In this document: in pieces, positions 1 through 5,660 of the stretch
Numbering within the stretch: the stretch's first letter is position 1
Layout: each line of letters starts with the position of its first letter
NCBI GenBank assembly: GCA_045532145.1
Contig: JAZSFJ010000156.1
Coordinates: 1 to 9,186, forward strand
Direction: 5' to 3'
DNA: 9,186 nucleotides
From: SIG459 sp045532145
GTDB lineage: Bacteria > Bacillota > Clostridia > Oscillospirales > Oscillospiraceae
Notes under the pieces: model-generated
The model's database searches: none
Told to the model about the DNA's origin: nothing
What the model saw: the letters and a program-made list of their open reading frames with translations, nothing else
Program-made: the position numbers and the translations under genes

Positions 1-42
1 GTGGACTCCGGGGGACTTTAATCTGCTGCAGAGCGTAAGCGC

Positions 43-819
43 TCAGACACTTGCCGGAGGTATCTCGCCGCCGTTTGCCGCCTGCATTTCCGCCCAGCGG
101 GCCATGCGCCCGGCCATGAGGGCCCGGCTTTCCTCGTCATCCTGCAAAGCAGGCAGACGCCATGGCATCTCCTTGAGGGCGGTGCACACCTCGTCCAGCT
201 TCTGGTAAGGGATGGCGATAATATGCAGACCCTTGGGGTAGACCTTGCGGCGGGCCATGCCGTGGTGCATGCCGGTTACGCAGAAGTTCACTTTGCCTGT
301 GAGATAGGGATGAACATAGGTCCAGCCGCAGGAAACCACGCAGCTTGTTTTGCTCTCCCAAAAGTCGCCGGAGATATAGCTGGTGGCACGCATAACTATG
401 TCCGCCTGTTCGATATCCGCCACCACAATAACAATATCGGGCTCAAAATCGCAGTTTTCTACGGTGGAGAAGAGCACATAGTTAACGCTGCCCTCCACAA
501 GAGTGGGGGCCATGTTGTGGATACGGGCATTAGGGGCGGGGGTGCGGAACACGCCGAAGTCCATTCCCGCCTGACCGCTGGCGGCAAAGGGCTGCTTGGG
601 TATCATGCCCAGCACCATTTTGCCGAAGCAGTTGTCGTTATCCTTGTCTATGCAGAAGGTCCTGCCGCTGTCCTGGCAGAGCTTCACAAACTGGCAGAAG
701 GAGAGGACCTCCTCCGCCTTTGCCACACCCTCGGGCCGGGCATAGCAGAATTTTATTGCAACGGGCTGAAAAGTGCAGCCCAGATCGGCAAAAGCTTTTT
801 TCGATGCAGAGTCTATCAT
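43..819 (-). CDS. DUF169 family protein (ArCR-like, COG2043 type)
   Basis: A protein of 258 residues resembling the DUF169 family, whose biochemical role is not established. The N-terminal FQPVAIKF and following Cys-rich segment are typical of it. Eleven cysteines are present, with Cys42, 48, 56 and 64 clustered in the first quarter and Cys160/Cys164 in a CVVSC motif, which suggests metal or cofactor binding; this is inference. No signal peptide or membrane segment is visible, so it is probably cytosolic. I chose the ATG at 817-819 because GGAGG at 828-832 (minus strand) lies 8 nt upstream. The frame is open up to a GTG at 871-873 (276 residues) and has another ATG at 832-834, but neither has a ribosome site. 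The gene diverges from the LRR protein gene. I see no clear promoter for it and no terminator before the left edge. Confidence 0.75.
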   Translation of the reverse strand: MIDSASKKAFADLGCTFQPVAIKFCYARPEGVAKAEEVLSFCQFVKLCQDSGRTFCIDKDNDNCFGKMVLGMIPKQPFAASGQAGMDFGVFRTPAPNARIHNMAPTLVEGSVNYVLFSTVENCDFEPDIVIVVADIEQADIVMRATSYISGDFWESKTSCVVSCGWTYVHPYLTGKVNFCVTGMHHGMARRKVYPKGLHIIAIPYQKLDEVCTALKEMPWRLPALQDDEESRALMAGRMARWAEMQAANGGEIPPASV

Positions 820-889
820 TTCGCAGGCCTCCATTTTCGGAATCGTGGCTATTTTAACATATCTTTCGCCCACTGTATATGGCTTATGG

Positions 890-918
890 TTGAAAATAGG
901 GCAGCTTTTATTTATAAT
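890..918 (+). promoter_or_regulatory. Sigma-A type promoter of the LRR protein gene
   Basis: TTGAAA (890-895) and TATAAT (913-918) are separated by exactly 17 bp, a near-consensus vegetative promoter. The expected start is near 925, giving a leader of about 27 nt. A GGAGGT ribosome site (940-945) lies 6 nt before the ATG at 952. Confidence 0.8.
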
Positions 919-951
919 GATACAATAATAATGAATTACGGAGGTCTCAAA

Positions 952-2844
952 ATGGCTTCAGGCAATCATGTGTCAAGAAAAGGCTGGGATAACCGCTTTG
1001 TAATTGTAGCTGCTTTCGTGGCAGCTTTACTGGTGGCGGCTTATCTTTTAAGCTCTGTGTTCTTCGTTTTCGTGGGAGGCAGTTTCATCTCCCGCAGCGA
1101 GAAGGAGATAGACCTCAGCTCCTCCGGGGTGAAAAGGACAGGCGCCCTTCTCCGTCTCAAAGAGCCGGAGACAATAGACCTGCGGGGCAACGATATAGAT
1201 GCCGGGGACTACAAGGCTCTGGCCGCCGCTTTCCCCAATTGCCTCATCCGCTGGGATGTGCCTCTGGGGGGCGTAGGCGAAAAGTGGGATAACCTCAGCG
1301 AGAGCGTAAAGGTGCCCGTTTTCTCCAAGGAGGCAGCAGAGCTTTACTCCTTCCTCCCCAATCTGAAGGAGGCCGACCTCCGGGACGCTGTGGTGACGGT
1401 GGAGGACTATGAGCTTCTGAGAAGCCTCATCCCCCAGTGCCGCATTATCTGGAACATACCCATAGGGGATGGCTTTTACGATTCCTCATCCCTGTCTCTC
1501 AGCATTGGAGATGTGGCAGAGGAGGATGTGGAGAAATTTGCCTACTTTGACTCCCTCACCCAGCTGCAGCTCACCGGCTCCAGCCACAAGAGCTATATGG
1601 CCCTTGAGCGGCTTCTGCCTGAGTGCAGTATAGTGCGCAGCGTAGACCTGGGACGGCTGTCCGCCCCGGCGGAGGCCGACACTCTGGACCTGAGAGACAG
1701 CGCCGCCACCTCCTCCGAGCTGATGGAGAAGCTGGCTTATCTGCCCGGTCTTGAGAGCGTAATGCTGGATTCCGCCGCCTTTGGCAGGGACGAGCTTTCT
1801 GCCCTGCGGGAGGCCTATCCCGGCATAAGCTTTGAATACGATGTGTTTATCGGCCAGCAGAGCTTCTCCTGTCTGGACAAGACCATTGCCCCCGGCTCCG
1901 GAGTGAAGCACAATGAGCTCATTGGCGCTCTCGAAGCCTTTGTGGCTTTGGAAACTCTGGATCTTGGGCAGTGCGGCTACGGCGTGGACGAGCTTCTCTC
2001 TGTGGCCCAGGCCTGCCCCGAGGCTTTCATTCAGGCCGACGTGGAGCTTTACGGACAGAGCTTTTCCACCGACAGTGAGGAAATAGACCTCAGCGGCACA
2101 GAGATAAGCGATACCGGGCTTATAGAAAAGGCGCTGCCCCTCTTCCCAAAGCTTAAAAAGGTGATAATGAGCGACTGCGGCATCTCCGACGAGGATATGG
2201 ACGCTCTCAACCGCCGCCATGAGGATGTGCTTTTTGTCTGGACTCTGCACTTCAGCGTCTACGACGTGCGCACCGACGTCACCGCCTTCTGCGCCTCCAA
2301 TGTGCCGGGCTATGTTGCCCCCAAGCTGGGAGACTACGACCTTGCCCCCATCAAGTATCTCACAGAGCTTGAGGCTCTGGACCTTGGGCATATGTACTAC
2401 ACGGACCTGAGCTTCCTTGAGAACATGCCCAAGCTGCGCTACCTCATACTGGTGGAGGCCAGCTACCGGGATATATCCGCCATCGCGGGACTCAGCGAGC
2501 TTTATTATCTTGAGCTTTTCAATAACACTATAGAGGATATTTCTCCCCTGCTGGAGTGCAAAAATCTGCGGCACCTGAACATAGGCTACACCCGCGGCTA
2601 TGACGCCTCCGTGCTCAAAGAGATGGACTATCTGGAGAGGCTCTGGGTCCCCGGCAGCCTCCTTGAGCAGGAGGAGATAGATGACATTGTGTCCGCTCTG
2701 CCTGATACGGACTGCTACTTTGTGAAGTGGGACGGGGCGGGCTCCACCGGCGGCGGCTGGAGAGAGCACGAGAGCTATTTCGTCATGCGCGACCTCTTTG
2801 ATATGCACTATATGCCCGGCGGAACAGGGGTTCCCGGAAACTGA
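952..2844 (+). CDS. Membrane-anchored leucine-rich-repeat protein
   Basis: A 630-residue protein. A short basic N-terminus (residues 1-15) precedes one hydrophobic helix (about 16-42), so it is probably a type II anchored protein with its bulk outside the cell. Residues 50-450 hold about six degenerate units of 62-68 residues. Each ends in a Pro/Cys turn followed by a strand such as WDVPLGG (101), WNIPIGD (167), RSVDLGR (229), YDVFIGQ (296), ADVELYG (362) and WTLHFSV (430). Residues 466-570 are five SDS22/internalin-like LRRs with an exact 22-residue period (conserved Leu at 473, 495, 517, 539, 561). The tail is Gly-rich with no sorting signal. Function is unknown; ligand or protein binding at the envelope is the usual role of such repeats. 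The same frame is open back to 223, but promoter and ribosome site place the start at 952. Confidence 0.85.
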   Translation: MASGNHVSRKGWDNRFVIVAAFVAALLVAAYLLSSVFFVFVGGSFISRSEKEIDLSSSGVKRTGALLRLKEPETIDLRGNDIDAGDYKALAAAFPNCLIRWDVPLGGVGEKWDNLSESVKVPVFSKEAAELYSFLPNLKEADLRDAVVTVEDYELLRSLIPQCRIIWNIPIGDGFYDSSSLSLSIGDVAEEDVEKFAYFDSLTQLQLTGSSHKSYMALERLLPECSIVRSVDLGRLSAPAEADTLDLRDSAATSSELMEKLAYLPGLESVMLDSAAFGRDELSALREAYPGISFEYDVFIGQQSFSCLDKTIAPGSGVKHNELIGALEAFVALETLDLGQCGYGVDELLSVAQACPEAFIQADVELYGQSFSTDSEEIDLSGTEISDTGLIEKALPLFPKLKKVIMSDCGISDEDMDALNRRHEDVLFVWTLHFSVYDVRTDVTAFCASNVPGYVAPKLGDYDLAPIKYLTELEALDLGHMYYTDLSFLENMPKLRYLILVEASYRDISAIAGLSELYYLELFNNTIEDISPLLECKNLRHLNIGYTRGYDASVLKEMDYLERLWVPGSLLEQEEIDDIVSALPDTDCYFVKWDGAGSTGGGWREHESYFVMRDLFDMHYMPGGTGVPGN

Positions 2845-2877
2845 TAACTAATGAAGCCTTCCCTGCGGCGGGAGCAA

Positions 2878-3025
2878 GCCCCCTCTGACGAGGGGGCTGT
2901 CAGCGAAGCTGACTGGGGGAGAGACAATAAAAAAGTTGCAATTCATACCGGAAGTCAGGTGTTTTGCAAGCCTTTCTCTCCCTCCGCCTCACTTGCGCTC
3001 GGCACCTCCCTCGTCAGAGGGAGGT
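2878..3025. mobile_element. MITE-like palindromic element, copy 1
   Basis: A non-coding element of about 148 bp with imperfect terminal inverted repeats: CCCTCTGACGAGGGGG at the left and TCCCTCGTCAGAGGGAGGT at the right. Inside the left arm is a small hairpin, GTCAGC-gaa-GCTGAC (2899-2913). The arms match those of the copy at 5071-5214 in the same orientation, while the roughly 50-bp centres differ. It encodes nothing. It lies between the LRR gene stop and the terminator at 3053-3082, so it is part of that gene's 3' untranslated region. Exact ends and any target duplication are uncertain. Confidence 0.7.
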
Positions 3026-3052
3026 ATTTTATTATGTTCCTTGACATACAGG

Positions 3053-3082
3053 AAAACCCGGATGCTTGAGCATCCGGGTTTT
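3053..3082. terminator. Bidirectional intrinsic terminator (LRR gene / PAP2 gene)
   Basis: Perfect 14-bp inverted repeat AAAACCCGGATGCT (3053-3066) / AGCATCCGGGTTTT (3069-3082), with T-runs in both directions. It lies between the convergent LRR gene and PAP2 gene and can end both transcripts. Confidence 0.9.
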
Positions 3083-3085
3083 GAC

Positions 3086-3709
3086 TTATTCTCTTCTTAA
3101 GAATTTGAACTGGTAATCGTAATACACCTTGGGGATTATCTTTCCTATGTAGAAAGCGGCCACGGCGCCGATGGTGCCGGCAACAAAGCCGCCCAGAACG
3201 TCGGTGAAATAGTGCACGCCCAGATATATGCGGCTCAGGCCCATGGCCAGAGCAAAGATAAGGGCTACCCAGCTTTTGCCCTTGGGGCAGGTGAAGAATA
3301 TGCCCAGCATGGCGGCGGTGGCTGCAGTGGTGTGGCCCGAGGGGAAGGAAAAGTCGCTCTCGGTGTGCTGGCCAACCAAAAGCCAAAGCTGGTGATAAAC
3401 GCTGCCTTCAAAGGTATAGGGTCTGGGGCGGTAAACAAGGGGCTTGAACACCACATTGGTGAGCAGAGCTCCCACGCCCAGAGCCAGAAGCATCACAGTG
3501 CCCACTCTTCTGGTGCGGGGAAAAAGCATAAGGGCCAGACTTGCGGCTATGAGCAGGGCACCGCCCTTGCCCATCAGGTCCATAAAATGTGCGAAGGGGG
3601 TGAAAAATCCCCCGGCCAGCTCATAAAGCTGTGCAACGGCTGCGGTCACAGCTGCGTCCAGACCGGCGCAGCTGGTGTTGAGCCATGCGGCTATTGCGGT
3701 AAGTTCCAT
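3086..3709 (-). CDS. PAP2 family membrane phosphatase
   Basis: A 207-residue multi-pass membrane protein of the type 2 phosphatidic acid phosphatase family. All three catalytic motifs are present: K89-x6-R96-P97, PSGH at 123-126, and S159-R160-x5-H166-x3-D170, where the two His form the phosphohistidine and its activator. Hydrophobic helices flank them, at about 50-63, 70-88, 127-140, 146-158 and 171-192. Members dephosphorylate lipid pyrophosphates or phosphatidate at the outer membrane face, for example undecaprenyl pyrophosphate in cell-wall lipid recycling; the substrate here cannot be told from sequence. The start ATG at 3707-3709 has a GGGGAG ribosome site 8 nt upstream. Only 18 nt separate it from the repressor gene upstream, so the two are probably co-transcribed. 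Confidence 0.92.
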   Translation of the reverse strand: MELTAIAAWLNTSCAGLDAAVTAAVAQLYELAGGFFTPFAHFMDLMGKGGALLIAASLALMLFPRTRRVGTVMLLALGVGALLTNVVFKPLVYRPRPYTFEGSVYHQLWLLVGQHTESDFSFPSGHTTAATAAMLGIFFTCPKGKSWVALIFALAMGLSRIYLGVHYFTDVLGGFVAGTIGAVAAFYIGKIIPKVYYDYQFKFLRRE

Positions 3710-3727
3710 ATCTCTGTCTCCCCTGAG

Positions 3728-4090
3728 TTATTTGCTCAGATATTTTTTCATGGCCTCGAAGCTCTTGTCCGAGAGGGCGTGCTCCATTTTGCAGGCATCC
3801 TCCGTAGCGGTCTCCTCGTCCACGCCTATGGACAAAAGAAAACTCTTCAAAAGCTCGTGGCGGGCATATATCTTCTCCGCCACCTGGAGACCTGCCTCGG
3901 TGAGGCTCAGATATCCCTCGGGGCTGACGGAGACATAGCCTCCGCTTTTCAGTATGCCAAGAGCGCGGCTGACACTGGGCTTGGAAAAACCCATATGCTC
4001 GCCCACATCAATGGCGCGGACGGCGGGGTGCTCCTTTGTGAGCACATAGATAGTCTCAATATACATTTCTCCGGACTCGTGCAGATGCAT
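3728..4090 (-). CDS. DtxR-family metal-dependent transcriptional repressor, predicted iron-sensing
   Basis: A 120-residue regulator. An N-terminal winged helix-turn-helix (about 1-65, recognition helix near SKPSVSRALGIL at 36-47) is followed by a dimerisation and metal-binding domain (66-120). The C-terminal SH3-like domain of DtxR/IdeR is absent, as in MntR. The metal ligands look like those of DtxR: Met9 in GEMYIETIY where B. subtilis MntR has Asp8, and Cys100, Glu103, His104 in ACKMEH, matching DtxR Met10, Cys102, Glu105, His106. Met at this position favours iron over manganese sensing in the family, so an Fe(II) co-repressor is predicted. I chose the ATG at 4088-4090 because GGGAGGG lies 7 nt upstream; the frame extends to 4147 without a ribosome site. 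It probably binds the 18-bp boxes around the DUF3793 and feo promoters; its own promoter carries no such box. Confidence 0.88.
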   Translation of the reverse strand: MHLHESGEMYIETIYVLTKEHPAVRAIDVGEHMGFSKPSVSRALGILKSGGYVSVSPEGYLSLTEAGLQVAEKIYARHELLKSFLLSIGVDEETATEDACKMEHALSDKSFEAMKKYLSK

Positions 4091-4130
4091 TTGCGGCCCT
4101 CCCGATAAGTTTATTGCCTTTAACTCAATG

Positions 4131-4159
4131 ATTATATCATAAGCCATCGCCTATTTCAA
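4131..4159 (-). promoter_or_regulatory. Promoter of the repressor-PAP2 operon
   Basis: Read on the minus strand: TTGAAA (4159-4154), 17 bp, TATAAT (4136-4131). The start is expected near 4124, with a leader of about 34 nt. No copy of the 18-bp iron-type box is present here. A weak ATTG/CAAT inverted repeat lies just downstream, too weak to call an operator. Confidence 0.78.
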
Positions 4160-4215
4160 GGGAAAGCAGACCGTCGCAGAAAAGCTGCCCGCCTCCTCTT
4201 TCAGACAAAAAGCTA

Positions 4216-4244
4216 TTGACAAAAAGCCTTCAATACTGTAATAT
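4216..4244 (+). promoter_or_regulatory. Promoter of the DUF3793 leader/transcription unit
   Basis: TTGACA (4216-4221), 17 bp, TAATAT (4239-4244). The start is expected near 4251. The first palindromic box begins 9 nt after the -10, so a bound repressor would block initiation or promoter clearance. Confidence 0.82.
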
Positions 4245-4253
4245 ACAAGTAGA

Positions 4254-4271
4254 GGTTAGCTGCGGCTAACC
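4254..4271. promoter_or_regulatory. Iron-type operator, box 1 (DUF3793 promoter)
   Basis: GGTTAGC-TGCG-GCTAACC, with perfect 7-bp arms. It starts about 3 bp after the predicted transcription start of the DUF3793 unit. The half-sites GGTTAG/CTAACC are those of DtxR/IdeR boxes, but here they are separated by 6 bp rather than 1 bp. Confidence 0.8.
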
Positions 4272-4287
4272 AGTTTTCAAAGAATGT

Positions 4288-4305
4288 AGTTAGTTGCAGC
4301 TAACC
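4288..4305. promoter_or_regulatory. Iron-type operator, box 2 (DUF3793 leader)
   Basis: AGTTAGT-TGCA-GCTAACC, an imperfect copy of the same palindrome. It begins 34 bp after the start of box 1, the same pitch as boxes 5 and 6 at feoA. Confidence 0.75.
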
Positions 4306-4357
4306 AACTTTCGATTCTGCATTGTGACACTATCCTCTCCTTTTTCTTCCCTTTTTG

Positions 4358-4398
4358 GCGGGGGCATGGTTAACTCCTTCCATGTCCCCGCAGTTTTA
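4358..4398 (+). terminator. Hairpin in the DUF3793 leader: weak terminator or attenuator
   Basis: GCGGGGGCATGG (4358-4369) pairs with CCATGTCCCCGC (4380-4391) over 12 positions with one G-U pair, around a 10-nt loop containing CTCCTT. AGTTTTAG follows. The stem is strong but the T-run is only four long, so termination may be partial. In a continuous leader it would act as an attenuator before the DUF3793 gene. Confidence 0.5.
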
Positions 4399-4406
4399 GG
4401 GAATGT

Positions 4407-4424
4407 GGTTAGCGTATGCTAACC
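4407..4424. promoter_or_regulatory. Iron-type operator, box 3 (close to DUF3793 start)
   Basis: GGTTAGC-GTAT-GCTAACC, with perfect 7-bp arms, 61 bp before the ATG. No good promoter lies next to it: TATATT at 4439-4444 has no matching -35. It may act as a roadblock, or control a weak second promoter. Confidence 0.75.
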
Positions 4425-4485
4425 AGAAGGGAGCACATTATATTGCGTTAAAAAGGAAATAATATTGGCGAAAGGAGAGAGAGCT

Positions 4486-5043
4486 ATGAGCGAAGATAAT
4501 CTTGTTTTTCACTGCGCCCCCACTTTGGCGGGGATAAAAAACGGGAGCCTGTTCACCAGCGATTATACCAGCAAAGGCGAGGTGCTCTCGGCCATACGTT
4601 CCCTCAATCGCCGTCTGTCTCCCAGAGGGCTGCGGGTGCTGCCCCTGAGATATTCCGAGAAAAAGGTGCTGGTGTATGTATACCGCCCCCTTGGTCTTGC
4701 CCGCGACCTTGAAAAAGACGGGGCAAGAGACATACTTCTCCGGGCGGGCTACAGTGAGATTGACCCCGCAAAGAGCGTGACGGAACTTATGCGCCGGGTG
4801 AACGCCTCCGGGGACTTTCCCCATGAAATCGGCCTTTTCCTCAGCTATCCCCCCGAGGATGTGCTGGGATTCATGGAAAACGGCGGACGGGACCATAAAT
4901 GCGTGGGCACATGGAAGGTATATGGGGACGAGGATGCGGCAAAGCGCACCTTCTCCCGCTACAAGCGCTGCACTGACCTCTACTGCCGCCTTTACCGTGA
5001 CGGCCGCTGCAGCCTTGAGCAGCTGGCAATAGCAGCAGGGTAA
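4486..5043 (+). CDS. DUF3793 family protein, probable iron-regulon member
   Basis: A 185-residue soluble protein matching the DUF3793 family of clostridia, which has no known activity. Family landmarks are HCAPTLAGIK (9-18), LVYVYR (62-67), FPHEIGLFL-x-YPPEDV (111-126), GTWKVYGD (141-148) and a YKRC-type C-terminal helix (159-162). No signal peptide or membrane helix is seen. The start ATG at 4486 has AAAGGAGAG (4471-4479) in front of it; a TTG at 4465 in the same frame is less likely. Three copies of the iron-type operator precede it, two of them at its promoter in the same geometry as at feoA. It is therefore expected to be made when iron is short. Whether it handles iron, haem or something else is not visible in the sequence. 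Confidence 0.85.
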   Translation: MSEDNLVFHCAPTLAGIKNGSLFTSDYTSKGEVLSAIRSLNRRLSPRGLRVLPLRYSEKKVLVYVYRPLGLARDLEKDGARDILLRAGYSEIDPAKSVTELMRRVNASGDFPHEIGLFLSYPPEDVLGFMENGGRDHKCVGTWKVYGDEDAAKRTFSRYKRCTDLYCRLYRDGRCSLEQLAIAAG

Positions 5044-5070
5044 AAATTATACGAAAGCTTATAATTAATA

Positions 5071-5214
5071 GCTCCCTCTGATGAGGGACCTGTCACGAAG
5101 TGACTGAGGGAGAGATTGCTGCACTCCGCTGTTCATCAATGTCTCAGTAGCGCATAACAGCCCCAACTTCTCTCCCTCCGGCCCTGTGGGCCACCTCCCT
5201 CGTCAGAGGGAGGT
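5071..5214. mobile_element. MITE-like palindromic element, copy 2
   Basis: About 144 bp with imperfect terminal inverted repeats of roughly 45 bp: CTCCCTCTGATGAGGGA at the left and TCCCTCGTCAGAGGGAGGT at the right. Arm hairpins are GTCAC-gaa-GTGAC (5092-5104) and GGCCC-tgt-GGGCC (5180-5192). The arms match copy 1 (2878-3025) in the same orientation; the centre differs. It encodes nothing and sits between the DUF3793 stop and its terminator. AT-rich sequence flanks both ends (aattaata / aattatta), but I cannot fix a target duplication. Confidence 0.75.
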
Positions 5215-5245
5215 AATTATTATTTGTCCGCTTAGGATGTCTGAG

Positions 5246-5276
5246 GGGGTGCTGCATTTTGCAACACCCCTTTTTT
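5246..5276 (+). terminator. Intrinsic terminator of the DUF3793 unit
   Basis: GGGGTGCTGCA (5246-5256) pairs with TGCAACACCCC (5260-5270) with one mismatch and a TTT loop, followed by six T (5271-5276). The T-run works for the plus strand only. Its end overlaps the stop codon of the convergent YciI-like gene. Confidence 0.88.
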
Positions 5277-5577
5277 AAAACTCCTTTACAAATTCCGAGC
5301 GGTCGTTCATAAGAAATTCTTTTACCTTGAATTGGGCAAGGCCGTACTGGGTGAAGGGATCGCGGCTGAGGAAGGCCTCAAGCTCCTCCCGGCTTTCGGC
5401 ACGGGCTATCATAAGCCCGCCGCCCTCCTGCACTTTGGGGCCTGCGAAGAGTACTATCCCGGATTCAATACCGGAGGCTATGTGCTTTTCGTGCATGGGT
5501 ATATACACCCGGGGAACATCCTCGGCAGGAACAGGCAGGGGTGAGTTCATAATTGACTGTGCCAGAAAGTATTTCAT
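5275..5577 (-). CDS. YciI-like family protein
   Basis: A 100-residue protein of the YciI-like fold (dimeric alpha-beta barrel, COG2350 type). The family pattern is visible: an N-terminal strand MKYFLAQ, HEKHIASGIESGIVLFAGP (29-47), the GGGLMIARAES strand (52-62), and DPF at 73-75 before the last strand FKVKEF. Family members have a conserved His and Asp that may be catalytic; His29 or His32 and Asp73 fit. The substrate is unknown. The start ATG at 5575-5577 has GGGAGGT 6 nt upstream; the frame continues to 5592 without a ribosome site. It is a single gene converging on the DUF3793 unit, with its TAA inside that unit's terminator T-run. No promoter was identified with confidence. Confidence 0.82.
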   Translation of the reverse strand: MKYFLAQSIMNSPLPVPAEDVPRVYIPMHEKHIASGIESGIVLFAGPKVQEGGGLMIARAESREELEAFLSRDPFTQYGLAQFKVKEFLMNDRSEFVKEF

Positions 5578-5618
5578 AGGATAACCTCCCATAACGATTT
5601 ATAAGCTCAGGCTAAAGC

Positions 5619-5649
5619 AAAAACCTCCGATTGTCAATCGGAGGTTTTT
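5619..5649. terminator. Bidirectional terminator, end of the feo operon
   Basis: Perfect 14-bp inverted repeat AAAAACCTCCGATT (5619-5632) / AATCGGAGGTTTTT (5636-5649) with a 3-nt loop and T-runs on both strands. For the leftward feo transcript it ends a 3' region of about 160 nt after the small Cys-rich gene. Confidence 0.88.
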
Positions 5650-5660
5650 GGGTTTTCCAT

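Larger units (their letters stand above)
4251..4398 (+). ncRNA. Candidate iron-repressed small RNA or regulatory 5' leader
   Basis: The stretch from the predicted start to the hairpin at 4358-4391 has no convincing gene. It contains the two operator boxes, then 24 consecutive pyrimidines (4333-4356), then a strong GC hairpin. CTCTCCTTT at 4335-4343 is perfectly complementary to AAAGGAGAG at 4471-4479, the DUF3793 ribosome site, and to the same sequence before the FeoB-associated gene (5966-5974, minus strand). The 10-nt hairpin loop also contains CTCCTT. C/U-rich single-stranded seeds plus a terminator are features of the iron-sparing sRNA FsrA, which is Fur-repressed in B. subtilis. A leader read through into DUF3793 is equally possible because only four T follow the hairpin. 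Confidence 0.35.

Noticed and set aside
31..44. Hairpin GAGCG-taag-CGCTC at the end of the DUF169 gene as a terminator
   Set aside because: Only five base pairs, overlapping the stop codon, with no T-run on the minus strand.
223..951. Upstream extension of the LRR protein frame, which would give 873 residues
   Set aside because: It runs antisense over the DUF169 gene, and the promoter at 890-918 and ribosome site at 940-945 place the start at 952.
1486..2808. 440-residue minus-strand open frame
   Set aside because: It is the antisense of the LRR gene, with no ribosome site, domain or promoter. The plus-strand frame has clear repeats and an anchor.
3212..4108. 298-residue plus-strand open frame
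   Set aside because: Antisense to the PAP2 and DtxR-family genes, both of which have complete motifs and ribosome sites.
4366..4422. 18-codon reading frame in the DUF3793 leader (MVNSFHVPAV...)
   Set aside because: It starts inside the GC hairpin with GGGGG only about 1 nt before the ATG, and its stop is within box 3. A leader peptide is not excluded but is not supported.
4251..4485. Known metabolite riboswitch in the long DUF3793 leader
   Set aside because: I recognise no conserved riboswitch core; the recognisable elements are operator palindromes, a pyrimidine tract and one hairpin.
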